A DNA stretch of 64,000 nucleotides from JAJFUV01 sp964384215 (GTDB lineage: Bacteria > Acidobacteriota > Terriglobia > Bryobacterales > Bryobacteraceae). Position numbers and translations under genes: made by a program. Of this stretch, positions 10,101 to 17,444 are shown one piece after another; positions within the stretch are counted from its first letter, which is position 1, and each line of letters starts with the position of its first letter. The notes below the pieces were generated by a model. The model saw only the letters and a program-made list of their open reading frames with translations, had not been told where the DNA came from and ran no database searches. The DNA lies in NCBI GenBank assembly GCA_964384215.1, contig CAYLLB010000003.1, positions 87,383 to 151,382 of the forward strand, read 5' to 3'.

Positions 10101-10473
10101 CAACTCCACCACTAATTCGCGTGGCCCACGGGCTCGCGTTGTCGGCAAGGGCGGCAAGACCCTGGGCAACGTAGGCTCGGGCGCCAAGTGGTTCGACATT
10201 TCGGCGTACGCCAACCAACTGCCGAAACAGTTCGGCGACGTGGGTCTTGGTACCGAGCGCGGACCAGGTTTCAAAGTGTACGACGTGTCATTCCAGAAGC
10301 AGTTCGCCGTCACGGAGCGCGTGAAGTTCGAGGTCCGCGGCGAATTCATCAACTTGTTCAACACGCCGCAGTTCAACGCGCCGGCGCGCAACGTAACCGG
10401 AGCTACCTTCGGCGAGATCACCGGCGCGCAGTATGAGCGGAACGGCCAGATCGCGCTGCGCTTGACGTTCTGA
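7108..10473 (+). CDS. Oar-like TonB-dependent receptor, tandem copy 1
   Basis: This is a 1121-residue outer-membrane protein. The ATG at 7108 is preceded by AGGAG with a 6-nt spacer and gives a signal peptide ending VPVCAQ. Residues about 28-110 form a carboxypeptidase-regulatory-like domain (SASITGTITDATGALV, then a PGRYEVRIEAKGF segment). Residues about 130-250 form the plug (LLQTDTTMVGSTI, NFLLDGIDNNQVSD). The rest is a large beta-barrel ending QIALRLTF, with the terminal Phe of outer-membrane proteins. Such receptors import large substrates using TonB-ExbBD energy, usually glycans or peptides in acidobacteria. It is colinear without length change with the copy 3855 bp downstream. A terminator follows. 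Confidence 0.93.
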   Translation: MNMHRMIEVRLLLATLAVVTIFAVPVCAQEVSASITGTITDATGALVANASVTAKDVDRGTTYTTTTNEAGAFLFPRITPGRYEVRIEAKGFKTLIRQDIVLEVNQRARMDERLEVGAVTESINVSGEPPLLQTDTTMVGSTITTNRLTNTPLISRNFISLTLLTAGVTTTDPSAMNNDKRTTSGGRPYVNGNRKEANNFLLDGIDNNQVSDNLTSYQPNLEAISEVKMITNNASAEFGNFQGGIINVTLKAGTNEYHGSLFEYFKNDKLNANAWARNWSIDATTGKSLPRTAVRYNAFGGTFGGPVLIPKVFNGKDKVFFFVDYQGLRRPYPRSTSTFTVMPTAFRKGDFSQLLNPSSDPALAGRTPIQLYNPYSLTSTGARTPFPNNQIPASMMSPVANKLLNDTLYPSPLSSALRYNQTNTSWSQLRNDQGDGKLDWKMTSKDDFSFRYSHGMQDTPGFNSFPLTFNSFNESPFKAGVINWTRTISPKLVNEARFGINRITLWNGGANKEGYGDLNQKYGIAGVNSPGLLGLNFSNRTFTNSIGSSNIGTQQLFANTTFHFADNLTVIRGRHMMKLGGQILRQRMNTFYSGNNGRIGFLTYTGRFTGASSATVDGWSDADFFLGLPETLGRGLQSGTWGHRKTIWGFYFQDDYRVTSKLTLNLGLRWEYHTPLVEVKDRQSNFGAYTGEVMLAGQGGNSRALYDPFKKDFQPRVGFAYTPFQRWVVRGAYTISSFMEGTGTNLRLPMNPPFNSEFEGRYDSPSFNLPGSTSSDGLSVLSPTNPYKNINVRLWDRNVRPANTQQWNLTMERQLGWQTVGSVGYVGQHGTHLVVPMPYYQKRLLSDGTVVASQYLAGNPLLANITQISGTETCGNQRYDAMQATLTKRMSSGLEFQANYTWSHGMSDAIGYYGEGGQAASQSAYWQNLFDRKAEWGPTYFDARHMFTLSHVWAVPYGKGQKWGSSIHPVLNGILGGWQLGGTLTLHTGFPLTMQASDNSTTNSRGPRARVVGKGGKTLGNVGSGAKWFDISAYANQLPKQFGDVGLGTERGPGFKVYDVSFQKQFAVTERVKFEVRGEFINLFNTPQFNAPARNVTGATFGEITGAQYERNGQIALRLTF
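7402..7805 (+). repeat. Identical block 1 shared by the two TonB receptors (copy at 11257-11660)
   Basis: By direct reading, 404 bp covering residues about 99-232 (end of the regulatory domain and the plug) show no mismatch with 11257-11660. Flanking sequence on both sides differs every few codons. This pattern points to recent gene conversion and not to uniform divergence after duplication. Confidence 0.9.
9103..9446 (+). repeat. Identical block 2 shared by the two TonB receptors (copy at 12958-13301)
   Basis: A second block of 344 bp, covering residues about 666-779 of the barrel, is identical to 12958-13301 at the same 3855-bp offset. Both edges are marked by silent differences (C/T at 9102, G/C at 9447). 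Confidence 0.9.
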
Positions 10474-10496
10474 CCTTAAAACTGGTCCCGAAGTTT

Positions 10497-10538
10497 CCGG
10501 TGGCAGGTCAAAGGATTGCAACCTGCCACCGGTTTTTT
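10497..10538 (+). terminator. Rho-independent terminator after TonB receptor copy 1
   Basis: A perfect 12-bp stem (CCGGTGGCAGGT pairing with ACCTGCCACCGG), a 12-nt loop and a run of six T lie 24 bp after the receptor stop codon. It separates the two receptor genes into independent transcripts. Confidence 0.9.
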
Positions 10539-10962
10539 GTGTAAAGGCCGGCGTCCGCGGACGTTCACTCCGCAATACAACTCGCGTCAAGTTGAGGCAG
10601 AGCTCCCCCAGTGTGGGTTCTCACCGGCAAATAGAGAAAAAAGACTCCTGTCCGGCAGGTGGCACGCAGCTTTTTGTTAGCTTTTTGTTAATTATATCCA
10701 TTTTGCAAAAAAATGCCTCATTTCACCAGGCACAAACGCCTGCGGCAGGTGTATACTCTTTCCCAGCGGGTTAGTCAAATGCGTGGTGGGGATTTTGTCG
10801 CCTCGGCGAATATAAGGACGGGTCTGTGCCGCAGCAATGCGCACTTGACGCTTTCGGCTTCTAAACAGCCCGATCCTGGGCCGCTGTCTGTACCTCACTC
10901 GTCATTCTCCGCACCCGTGTAAGCCCACCGCTAACGGGCGGGAAGGTTTTTCAGGAGACTCA
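10539..10962 (+). promoter_or_regulatory. Intergenic region with promoter and conserved leader of TonB receptor copy 2
   Basis: No gene is seen in this stretch. A TATACT -10 box at 10752-10757 has a poor -35 candidate (GGCACA, 10729-10734) 17 bp upstream, so the promoter looks weaker or activator-dependent compared with copy 1. From 10758 the leader is homologous to 6905-7107. An 11-bp direct repeat (AGCTTTTTGTT twice, 10668-10689) and A/T-rich sequence precede the promoter. TCAGGAGACTC gives a good ribosome site for the ATG at 10963. Confidence 0.5.
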
Positions 10963-13900
10963 ATGAAAATACGCCTTATCAAGGAAGTGAGACTACTTTT
11001 GGCCACGCTAGCCGTGGTCGCGATGTTGGCGGTTCCGGTGTGCGCGCAGGAAGTCAGCGCCAGCATCACCGGAACCATTACCGACGCAACAGGCGCGTTG
11101 GTTGCCGGTGCCAGTATTACGGCAAAGGACGTGGACCGTGGAACCATCTACACCACGACAACCAACGAGGCCGGCGCCTTTTTATTCCCACGCATACCGC
11201 CCGGGCGGTACGAAGTCCGCATTGAGGCGAAGGGTTTTAAGGCATTGATTCGACGAGACATCGTTCTCGAAGTGAACCAGCGCGCCCGCATGGACGAGCG
11301 CCTGGAAGTGGGCGCGGTGACCGAGTCCATCAACGTGAGCGGCGAACCACCGTTGCTCCAGACCGATACCACCATGGTGGGTTCGACCATTACGACGAAC
11401 CGCCTCACAAACACACCGCTGATCAGCCGCAACTTCATTTCGTTGACATTACTCACGGCCGGTGTTACCACCACCGATCCGTCGGCGATGAACAACGACA
11501 AACGTACAACCAGCGGCGGCCGTCCGTATGTGAACGGCAACCGGAAGGAAGCCAACAACTTCCTGCTGGACGGCATCGACAACAACCAGGTGTCCGATAA
11601 CCTGACGTCCTACCAGCCCAACCTGGAAGCCATTTCCGAGGTCAAGATGATCACCAACAATGCCTCGGCCGAGTTCGGCAACTTCCAGGGCGGCATTATC
11701 AGCGTCACCCTGAAGTCGGGCACAAACGACTTTCACGGATCGTTGTTCGAGTATTTTAAGAACGACAAGCTGAATGCCAATACCTGGGCCCGCAACTGGA
11801 GCATCGATCCGACCACCGGCAAGTCGTATCCGCGCACCGCAGTCCGTTACAACGCCTTTGGCGGCACCTTCGGCGGCCCGGTGGTGATTCCGAAACTCCT
11901 CAACGGCAAGGACAAGTTGTTTTTCTTCGTGGACTACGAAGGAATACGACGTCCTTATCCGCGAAATGTGGGCACGATGACGGTTATGCCGGCGGCATTC
12001 CGCAAGGGCGACTTTTCCCAACTCTTGGATCCGTCCTCGGATCCGGCGCTGGCGGGACGGACCCCCATCCAGCTTTACAATCCTTATTCGCTCACCTCAA
12101 CCGGAGCGCGGACGCCGTTTCCGAATAACCAGATCCCCCTCAGCATGATGAGTCCGGTAGCCAGCAAGCTGCTGAACGACAGCTTGTATCCGGCGCCTCT
12201 CACTTCCGCGCTGCGCTACAACCAGCAGAATACCTCGTGGAGCCAGTTGACGAACAATCAGGGCGACGGAAAGCTCGATTGGAAGATGACTCCCAAGGAC
12301 GATTTCTCGTTCCGGTATTCGCAAGGCACGCAGGATACGCCCTCTTTCAACAGCTTCCCGCTGTACTTCAACTCGTTCAACGAGTCTCCGTTCAAAGCGG
12401 GCGTGATCAACTGGACGCGGACTATCTCGCCAACGCTCGTCAACGAGGCCCGTTTTGGCATCAACCGGATTATCCTTTGGAACGGAGGCGCCAACAAGGA
12501 AGGTTACGGGGATTTGAATCAGAAGTACGGCATCGCCGATGTGAATTCCCCTGGGTTGCTGAATATCCAGTTCAACAACCGCACCTTTACGACCAGCATC
12601 GGCAACGCGAACATCGGCACGCAGCAGTTGTTTGCCAACACCACCTTCCACTTCGCCGATAACGTGACGATCATCCGCGGCCGCCACATGATGAAGACGG
12701 GTGGGCAGATCCTGCGGCAGCGCATGAACACCTTCTTCTCCGGCAACAACGGGCGCATCGGATTCCTGAGTTACACCGGCCGCTTTACCGGCGCGAGCTC
12801 TGCTACCGTCAACGGCTGGAGCGACGCGGACTTCTTCCTGGGTCTGCCGGAAACTCTCGGCCGAGGTCTCTCGAGCGGTACCTGGGGCCATCGCAAGACC
12901 ATCTGGGGCTTTTACTTCCAGGACGACTATCGCGTTTCGTCCAAGCTGACCTTGAATCTGGGCTTGAGGTGGGAGTACCACACGCCGCTGGTCGAAGTGA
13001 AGGATCGCCAGTCCAACTTTGGTGCCTATACCGGCGAAGTAATGTTGGCTGGGCAGGGCGGCAACAGCCGTGCCCTCTATGATCCCTTCAAGAAGGACTT
13101 CCAACCGCGCGTGGGCTTCGCTTACACGCCTTTCCAGAGGTGGGTGGTGCGCGGCGCCTACACGATCAGTTCCTTCATGGAAGGCACCGGAACGAACCTC
13201 CGCCTGCCCATGAATCCCCCGTTCAACTCCGAATTCGAAGGACGCTACGACAGTCCGAGTTTCAACCTGCCGGGATCGACCTCCAGCGACGGGTTGAGCG
13301 TCCTGTCGCCGACCAATCCGTACAAGAACATCAACGTTCGCCTATGGGACAAGAATATCCGGCCCGCTGACACCCAGCAGTGGAACCTCACTCTGGAACG
13401 TCAACTCGGCTGGCAAACGGTCGGTTCGGTGGGCTATGTCGGCCAGCATGGCACGCACCTGATCGTGCCCATGCCGTACTACCAGAAGCATCTCCTTTCT
13501 GATGGTACCGTCGTTCCCAGCCTGTACTTGTCCGGCAATCCGCTGCTGGCCAATATCACGAACATATCCGGCACGGAGTCTTGCGGTAACCAGCGCTACG
13601 ACGCCATGCAGGCGAGCCTCACCAAGCGCATGTCGTCGGGCCTGGAGTTCCAGGTCAACTACACCTGGTCCCACGGCATGAGCGACGCCATCGGCTATTA
13701 CGGGGAAGGCGGGCAAGCCGCGAACCAATCGGCTTACTGGCAGAACCTGTTCGACCGGAAGGCTGAATGGGGTCCGACATACTTCGACGCCCGCCACATG
13801 TTCACGGTGAGCCACGTCTGGGCGGTCCCGTATGGGAAGGGCCACAAGTGGGGTAACAGCGTTCATCCGGTACTGAACGGCGTCCTGGGCGGGTGGCAAC

Positions 13901-14328
13901 TCGGCGGCATCATGACCCTGCGCAGCGGCTTCCCCCTGACGATTCAGGCCTCCGATAACTCAACCACCAGTAGCCGTGGCGCACGGGCCCGCGTTGTTGG
14001 CAAAGGCGGCAACACGCTTGGCAACGTCGGCTCGGGCGCCAAGTGGTTCGATATCACGGCGTACGCTAACCAACTGGCGAAGTCGTTCGGTGACGTTGGG
14101 ATTGGAACCGAGCGCGGGCCGGGATTCAAAACGTATGACGTGTCGCTGCAGAAGCAGTTTGCCGTCACGGAGCGCGTGAAGTTCGAACTCCGCGGTGAAT
14201 TCATCAACCTGTTCAATACCCCGCAGTTTGCTGCGCCGGCGCGCAACGTAACCGGAGCGACCTTCGGCGAGATCACCAGTGCGCAGTACGAACGCAACGG
14301 CCAGATCGCGTTGCGTTTGACGTTCTAA
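10963..14328 (+). CDS. Oar-like TonB-dependent receptor, tandem copy 2
   Basis: This 1121-residue receptor is exactly as long as the preceding copy and has the same order: signal peptide (leading to VPVCAQ), carboxypeptidase-regulatory-like domain, plug with NFLLDGIDNNQVSD, and barrel ending QIALRLTF. Amino-acid differences are scattered outside the two identical nucleotide blocks, for example in the barrel around residues 270-350 and 520-560, where loops would face outside. The duplicates are therefore likely to differ in ligand handling or in phage and antibody exposure. It has its own promoter, leader and terminator. Confidence 0.93.
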   Translation: MKIRLIKEVRLLLATLAVVAMLAVPVCAQEVSASITGTITDATGALVAGASITAKDVDRGTIYTTTTNEAGAFLFPRIPPGRYEVRIEAKGFKALIRRDIVLEVNQRARMDERLEVGAVTESINVSGEPPLLQTDTTMVGSTITTNRLTNTPLISRNFISLTLLTAGVTTTDPSAMNNDKRTTSGGRPYVNGNRKEANNFLLDGIDNNQVSDNLTSYQPNLEAISEVKMITNNASAEFGNFQGGIISVTLKSGTNDFHGSLFEYFKNDKLNANTWARNWSIDPTTGKSYPRTAVRYNAFGGTFGGPVVIPKLLNGKDKLFFFVDYEGIRRPYPRNVGTMTVMPAAFRKGDFSQLLDPSSDPALAGRTPIQLYNPYSLTSTGARTPFPNNQIPLSMMSPVASKLLNDSLYPAPLTSALRYNQQNTSWSQLTNNQGDGKLDWKMTPKDDFSFRYSQGTQDTPSFNSFPLYFNSFNESPFKAGVINWTRTISPTLVNEARFGINRIILWNGGANKEGYGDLNQKYGIADVNSPGLLNIQFNNRTFTTSIGNANIGTQQLFANTTFHFADNVTIIRGRHMMKTGGQILRQRMNTFFSGNNGRIGFLSYTGRFTGASSATVNGWSDADFFLGLPETLGRGLSSGTWGHRKTIWGFYFQDDYRVSSKLTLNLGLRWEYHTPLVEVKDRQSNFGAYTGEVMLAGQGGNSRALYDPFKKDFQPRVGFAYTPFQRWVVRGAYTISSFMEGTGTNLRLPMNPPFNSEFEGRYDSPSFNLPGSTSSDGLSVLSPTNPYKNINVRLWDKNIRPADTQQWNLTLERQLGWQTVGSVGYVGQHGTHLIVPMPYYQKHLLSDGTVVPSLYLSGNPLLANITNISGTESCGNQRYDAMQASLTKRMSSGLEFQVNYTWSHGMSDAIGYYGEGGQAANQSAYWQNLFDRKAEWGPTYFDARHMFTVSHVWAVPYGKGHKWGNSVHPVLNGVLGGWQLGGIMTLRSGFPLTIQASDNSTTSSRGARARVVGKGGNTLGNVGSGAKWFDITAYANQLAKSFGDVGIGTERGPGFKTYDVSLQKQFAVTERVKFELRGEFINLFNTPQFAAPARNVTGATFGEITSAQYERNGQIALRLTF

Positions 14329-14358
14329 GTGTAATTTCAACAGCAGCATAAGGCGAAA

Positions 14359-14384
14359 AGGCGGGCCGTCCGGCCCGCCTTTTT
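14359..14384 (+). terminator. Rho-independent terminator after TonB receptor copy 2
   Basis: AGGCGGGCCG pairs with CGGCCCGCCT (14359-14380) across a very tight loop, with T residues running to 14384. It lies 30 bp after the receptor stop codon. Confidence 0.85.
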
Positions 14385-14437
14385 GCGTCTCCGGGCTACT
14401 CATCTCCCAAGGTTTGCTGTAGGCTCAAGGAGGGGAA

Positions 14438-14863
14438 TTGCAATATATGGATCGACGCAAGCTGTTGGTTTCGACGCTTGGCATGATTCCGCTCTCGGCT
14501 GTCTGCCTCTTTGCAAAGAAGCATGGCGACAATAAAGGCAAAGGCAAAGGGAAAGGCCAACAGCACGATCATGATGAGCACCGGTATTTTCGCCGGGAAG
14601 ACTATGCTGTAGTTCAACGCTATTACAGCGGGCCGCGCGATCTTCCTCCAGGGCTGCGGAAGAAATACTACCGGACAGGCACGCTGCCCCCCGGCTGGCA
14701 GAAGAAGATGCGGCCCTTCCCCCCTGAGTTGATTCGGGTGCTGCCGCCACCCCCGCCGAACTGTGCGTTCGGTTACATTGACGGCGTTGCCGTGGCGTAC
14801 GACCGGGAGACCCGTATCGTCCTCGATTCGATCGACCTGATCGCCGCGATCGCCGGCCGTTAG
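14438..14863 (+). CDS. Small secreted basic/His-rich protein, unknown function
   Basis: This is a 141-residue product. A strong AAGGAGG (14427-14433) lies 4 nt before a TTG at 14438 and 13 nt before the in-frame ATG at 14447, so either could be the start. The leader has DRRKLLVSTLG plus a hydrophobic run (IPLSAVCLFA), resembling a Tat or Sec signal. A KGKGKGKG repeat and an HDHDEH cluster follow. Next are YYSGPRDLPPGLRKKY and LPPGWQKK, segments reminiscent of the RcnB/DUF1236 type of periplasmic proteins. The His/Asp cluster could bind metal. The end has PPPPP and a short beta-rich tail (GYIDGVAVAYDRETRIVLD). Function is unknown. Confidence 0.75.
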   Translation: MQYMDRRKLLVSTLGMIPLSAVCLFAKKHGDNKGKGKGKGQQHDHDEHRYFRREDYAVVQRYYSGPRDLPPGLRKKYYRTGTLPPGWQKKMRPFPPELIRVLPPPPPNCAFGYIDGVAVAYDRETRIVLDSIDLIAAIAGR

Positions 14864-14897
14864 GTCCGCCTGCCATCCCTTTGAAGTCGTAAGCTGG

Positions 14898-15764
14898 ATG
14901 GTGGTGGACGCGATCGGAATCGTTGGATCGGGACGGGTTGCGCAGGCGCTGGGACGGCTGTTGTGCGAGCGCGGCGAGCCGGTCACGGCGGTAGCCAGCC
15001 GAACGCCAGCGCACGCCGCTGAAGCGGCGCGATTCATTGGCGGCGTCGAAGTAGTTTCTTACGAGAATCTCGCCGAGCGCTGCCCGCGTGTGCTGATAGC
15101 GGTTTCTGACGATGCCCTGGCGGACGTCGCCGGCGCTTTGGCCCGCAGTGGTATGCGGAACGGCGCCGTGCTCCACACTTGCGGCGCGCGCGGGGTGGCC
15201 GCGATCGAGGAACTTGCGCGGGCCGGAGTGGCCTGCGGTGTCCTGCATCCCTTGCAAGCGGTGAGTTCTCCGCAACAGGGTGTGGCCGCGCTGCCGGGTG
15301 CGGCCTTCGCTATTTCGGGCGAGGGCGAAGCGGCGGCATGGGCACGGCGGATCGTGGCGTTGCTCAACGGTACTCCCTTGCACGTCGGGACCGGGCGCGA
15401 AGCGGTCTATCATGCCGCGGCGGTCATGGCCAGCAATTACGTCGTCGCGCTGATCGATGCCTCCGTGGAGTTGCTGCGCGCGGCCGGCGTTCCGGAAGAC
15501 GAAGCGCTCTGCGCGATTCGGCCCCTGGTCGAAACAAATGCGCGAAATGCTTTGACGCTCACGCCGGAGCGCGCGCTTACCGGGCCCATCGAACGCGGAG
15601 ACGCCGAAACGGTAGCGCTGCACCTCGCCGCGTTACGGGACGCCGCGCCCGGGATGCGGCAGCTATACTGCACGCTGGGATTGCGGGTGCTGGACCTGGC
15701 CCGGCGGCGCGGCCTCGATGAGGCGTACGCTGATAAGTTAGAGAGGTGTTTACGAAATGGCTGA
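14898..15764 (+). CDS. DUF2520 Rossmann-fold NAD(P)-dependent oxidoreductase in the pantothenate operon
   Basis: This 288-residue protein has an N-terminal Rossmann fold (IGIVGSGRVAQALGRLL, then VTAVASRTPAHA) and a C-terminal helical DUF2520 domain (AAAVMASNYVVALIDASVELL, then ETNARNALTLTPERALTGPIERGDAETV). The plan resembles ketopantoate reductase and other 6-phosphogluconate-like dehydrogenases. Its stop overlaps the panB start by 8 nt (ATGGCTGA), and panC overlaps panB, so the three genes are translationally coupled. The context suggests it could supply the ketopantoate-to-pantoate reduction between PanB and PanC. That role is an inference from position. Confidence 0.88.
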   Translation: MVVDAIGIVGSGRVAQALGRLLCERGEPVTAVASRTPAHAAEAARFIGGVEVVSYENLAERCPRVLIAVSDDALADVAGALARSGMRNGAVLHTCGARGVAAIEELARAGVACGVLHPLQAVSSPQQGVAALPGAAFAISGEGEAAAWARRIVALLNGTPLHVGTGREAVYHAAAVMASNYVVALIDASVELLRAAGVPEDEALCAIRPLVETNARNALTLTPERALTGPIERGDAETVALHLAALRDAAPGMRQLYCTLGLRVLDLARRRGLDEAYADKLERCLRNG

Positions 15765-16581
15765 GGCGCAGCGGCGCGTGAGAGTGCCGGACCTCAAGGA
15801 GATGAAGAAGCGCGGCGAGCGCATCGCGATGCTCACCGCATACGACGCCACCATGGCCCGTCTGATTGACCGGGCCGGAATTGACGTCATCCTGGTGGGT
15901 GACAGCGTGGGCATGGTGGTGATGGGCTACGAGACCACGCTGCCAGTAACCCTCGACGCGATGGTACACCACACCAAGGCGGTCTGCCACGGCGTGAAGC
16001 GCGCCCTGGTGGTCACCGACATGCCATTTCTCAGCTTCCAGGTGAGCGCGTCCGAGGCCGTGCGCAACGCCGGGCGCATTCTTCAGGAAGGCGGCGCAAC
16101 CGCCGTGAAGATCGAAGGCGGCCGGCCGGTAATCGAGGCCGTATCGCGGCTCGTGGACGTAGGCATTCCGGTCATGGGGCATCTCGGATTGACCCCGCAA
16201 TCGGTGCACCGGTTGGGCGGATACCACCGGCAAGCCCGGACAGAGGAAGATGCCCAGTTGCTGATTGAAGATGCGCGGGCCCTGGAGGCTGCAGGCGCTT
16301 TCTCGATCGTGCTCGAATCGATTCCTGAAGATGTCGCGCGGCGTGTTACGGAGGAGTTGAGCATTCCCACCATCGGCATCGGAGCCGGCCCTTATTGCGA
16401 CGGCCAGGTACTGGTAAGCTACGACATTTTCGGCCTTTACGATGGCCAGGTGCCGCCATTCGTGAAGCAGTATGCGCGGCTGGGCGACCAGATGCGCGCC
16501 GCGGCCGAAGCCTATGCCGAAGATGTGCGCCAGGGGCGGTTCCCGGTTCCCGCCGCACGCGGCACGGGAGCGGCACGATGA
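15757..16581 (+). CDS. panB: 3-methyl-2-oxobutanoate hydroxymethyltransferase
   Basis: This 274-residue enzyme transfers a hydroxymethyl group from methylene-tetrahydrofolate to alpha-ketoisovalerate, giving ketopantoate, the first committed step to pantothenate and CoA. Recognisable segments are MLTAYDATMARLIDRAG, VILVGDSVGMVVMGYETT (metal-binding Asp), the catalytic region AVKIEGG, and IPVMGHLGLTPQSVH. Length is normal for the family. GAGAGGTG lies upstream of the ATG, inside the preceding gene. The stop overlaps the panC start as ATGA. Confidence 0.97.
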   Translation: MAEAQRRVRVPDLKEMKKRGERIAMLTAYDATMARLIDRAGIDVILVGDSVGMVVMGYETTLPVTLDAMVHHTKAVCHGVKRALVVTDMPFLSFQVSASEAVRNAGRILQEGGATAVKIEGGRPVIEAVSRLVDVGIPVMGHLGLTPQSVHRLGGYHRQARTEEDAQLLIEDARALEAAGAFSIVLESIPEDVARRVTEELSIPTIGIGAGPYCDGQVLVSYDIFGLYDGQVPPFVKQYARLGDQMRAAAEAYAEDVRQGRFPVPAARGTGAAR

Positions 16582-17444
16582 GCGCGCGGGTGATTCACTC
16601 CGTCGCGGGAGTGCGCGCCGCGGTGGCCGAAGCACGCAAGCGCGGGGCGACGGTCGGCCTGGTCCCCACCATGGGTGCCCTGCACGCCGGGCACGGCAGC
16701 CTGATCGATACCGCGCGCCGCGAGACGGACTTCGTGGTGGTCAGCGTGTTCGTGAATCCGATCCAGTTCGACCGCAAGGACGATTACGAGCGCTACCCGC
16801 AGGACATCGCGACGGACGCGGAGTTCTGCACGGCGCGCGGCGTGGACCTCGTTTTCAATCCGGCGGCCGAAGAGATGTACCCACAGCCCCAGCGCTCGTT
16901 CGTGGAAGTGGAAGGCGTCACCGAGCACTTGTGCGGAGCTTTCCGCCCGGGCCATTTCCGGGGCGTGGCGACCGTCGTTCTGAAGCTGTTCAATATCGTG
17001 CAGCCGGATCGCGCCTACTTCGGCGAAAAGGATGCGCAGCAACTGGCCGTGATCCAGCGCATGGCGCGGGACCTGAACCTGCCCATCGAGATCGTTCCCG
17101 TAGCCCTGGTGCGTGAGCCGGACGGACTGGCGCTGAGCAGCCGCAACCGCCGCCTTGACGCGGCCGAGCGCCAGGCGGCGCTGATGTTGTCACGCGTGCT
17201 CTTCGCGGTTCGGGACCGCATCGGTGCGGGATTCGTGGATGCGGCTCAATTGAAGCGCGAGGCGGAAGCTGAGTTTGGACGCGAGCCCGGCCTGCGGCTG
17301 GAGTACTTCGAAATCGTCGATGCGGATGAAATGCAGCCTGTCGAGCGGGTAGCCGCGCCGGTGCGCGTTGCCGTGGCCGCCTGGGCGGGCTCGACGCGCC
17401 TGATCGACAACGTCCTCTGCACACCGCCCGACGCGTCGCGTTAG
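16578..17444 (+). CDS. panC: Pantothenate synthetase (pantoate--beta-alanine ligase)
   Basis: This 288-residue cytoplasmic ligase joins pantoate and beta-alanine with ATP. The ATG at 16578 overlaps the panB stop, and the upstream extension of the frame is rejected because MSARVIHSV aligns with family N-termini. LVPTMGALHAGHGSLI holds the HIGH-type nucleotide motif (residues 36-39). VSVFVNPIQF, YFGEKDAQQ and LALSSRNRRLD (KMSKS-like loop region) complete the active site. Its stop codon touches the stop of the convergent gene with no spacer. Confidence 0.97.
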   Translation: MSARVIHSVAGVRAAVAEARKRGATVGLVPTMGALHAGHGSLIDTARRETDFVVVSVFVNPIQFDRKDDYERYPQDIATDAEFCTARGVDLVFNPAAEEMYPQPQRSFVEVEGVTEHLCGAFRPGHFRGVATVVLKLFNIVQPDRAYFGEKDAQQLAVIQRMARDLNLPIEIVPVALVREPDGLALSSRNRRLDAAERQAALMLSRVLFAVRDRIGAGFVDAAQLKREAEAEFGREPGLRLEYFEIVDADEMQPVERVAAPVRVAVAAWAGSTRLIDNVLCTPPDASR

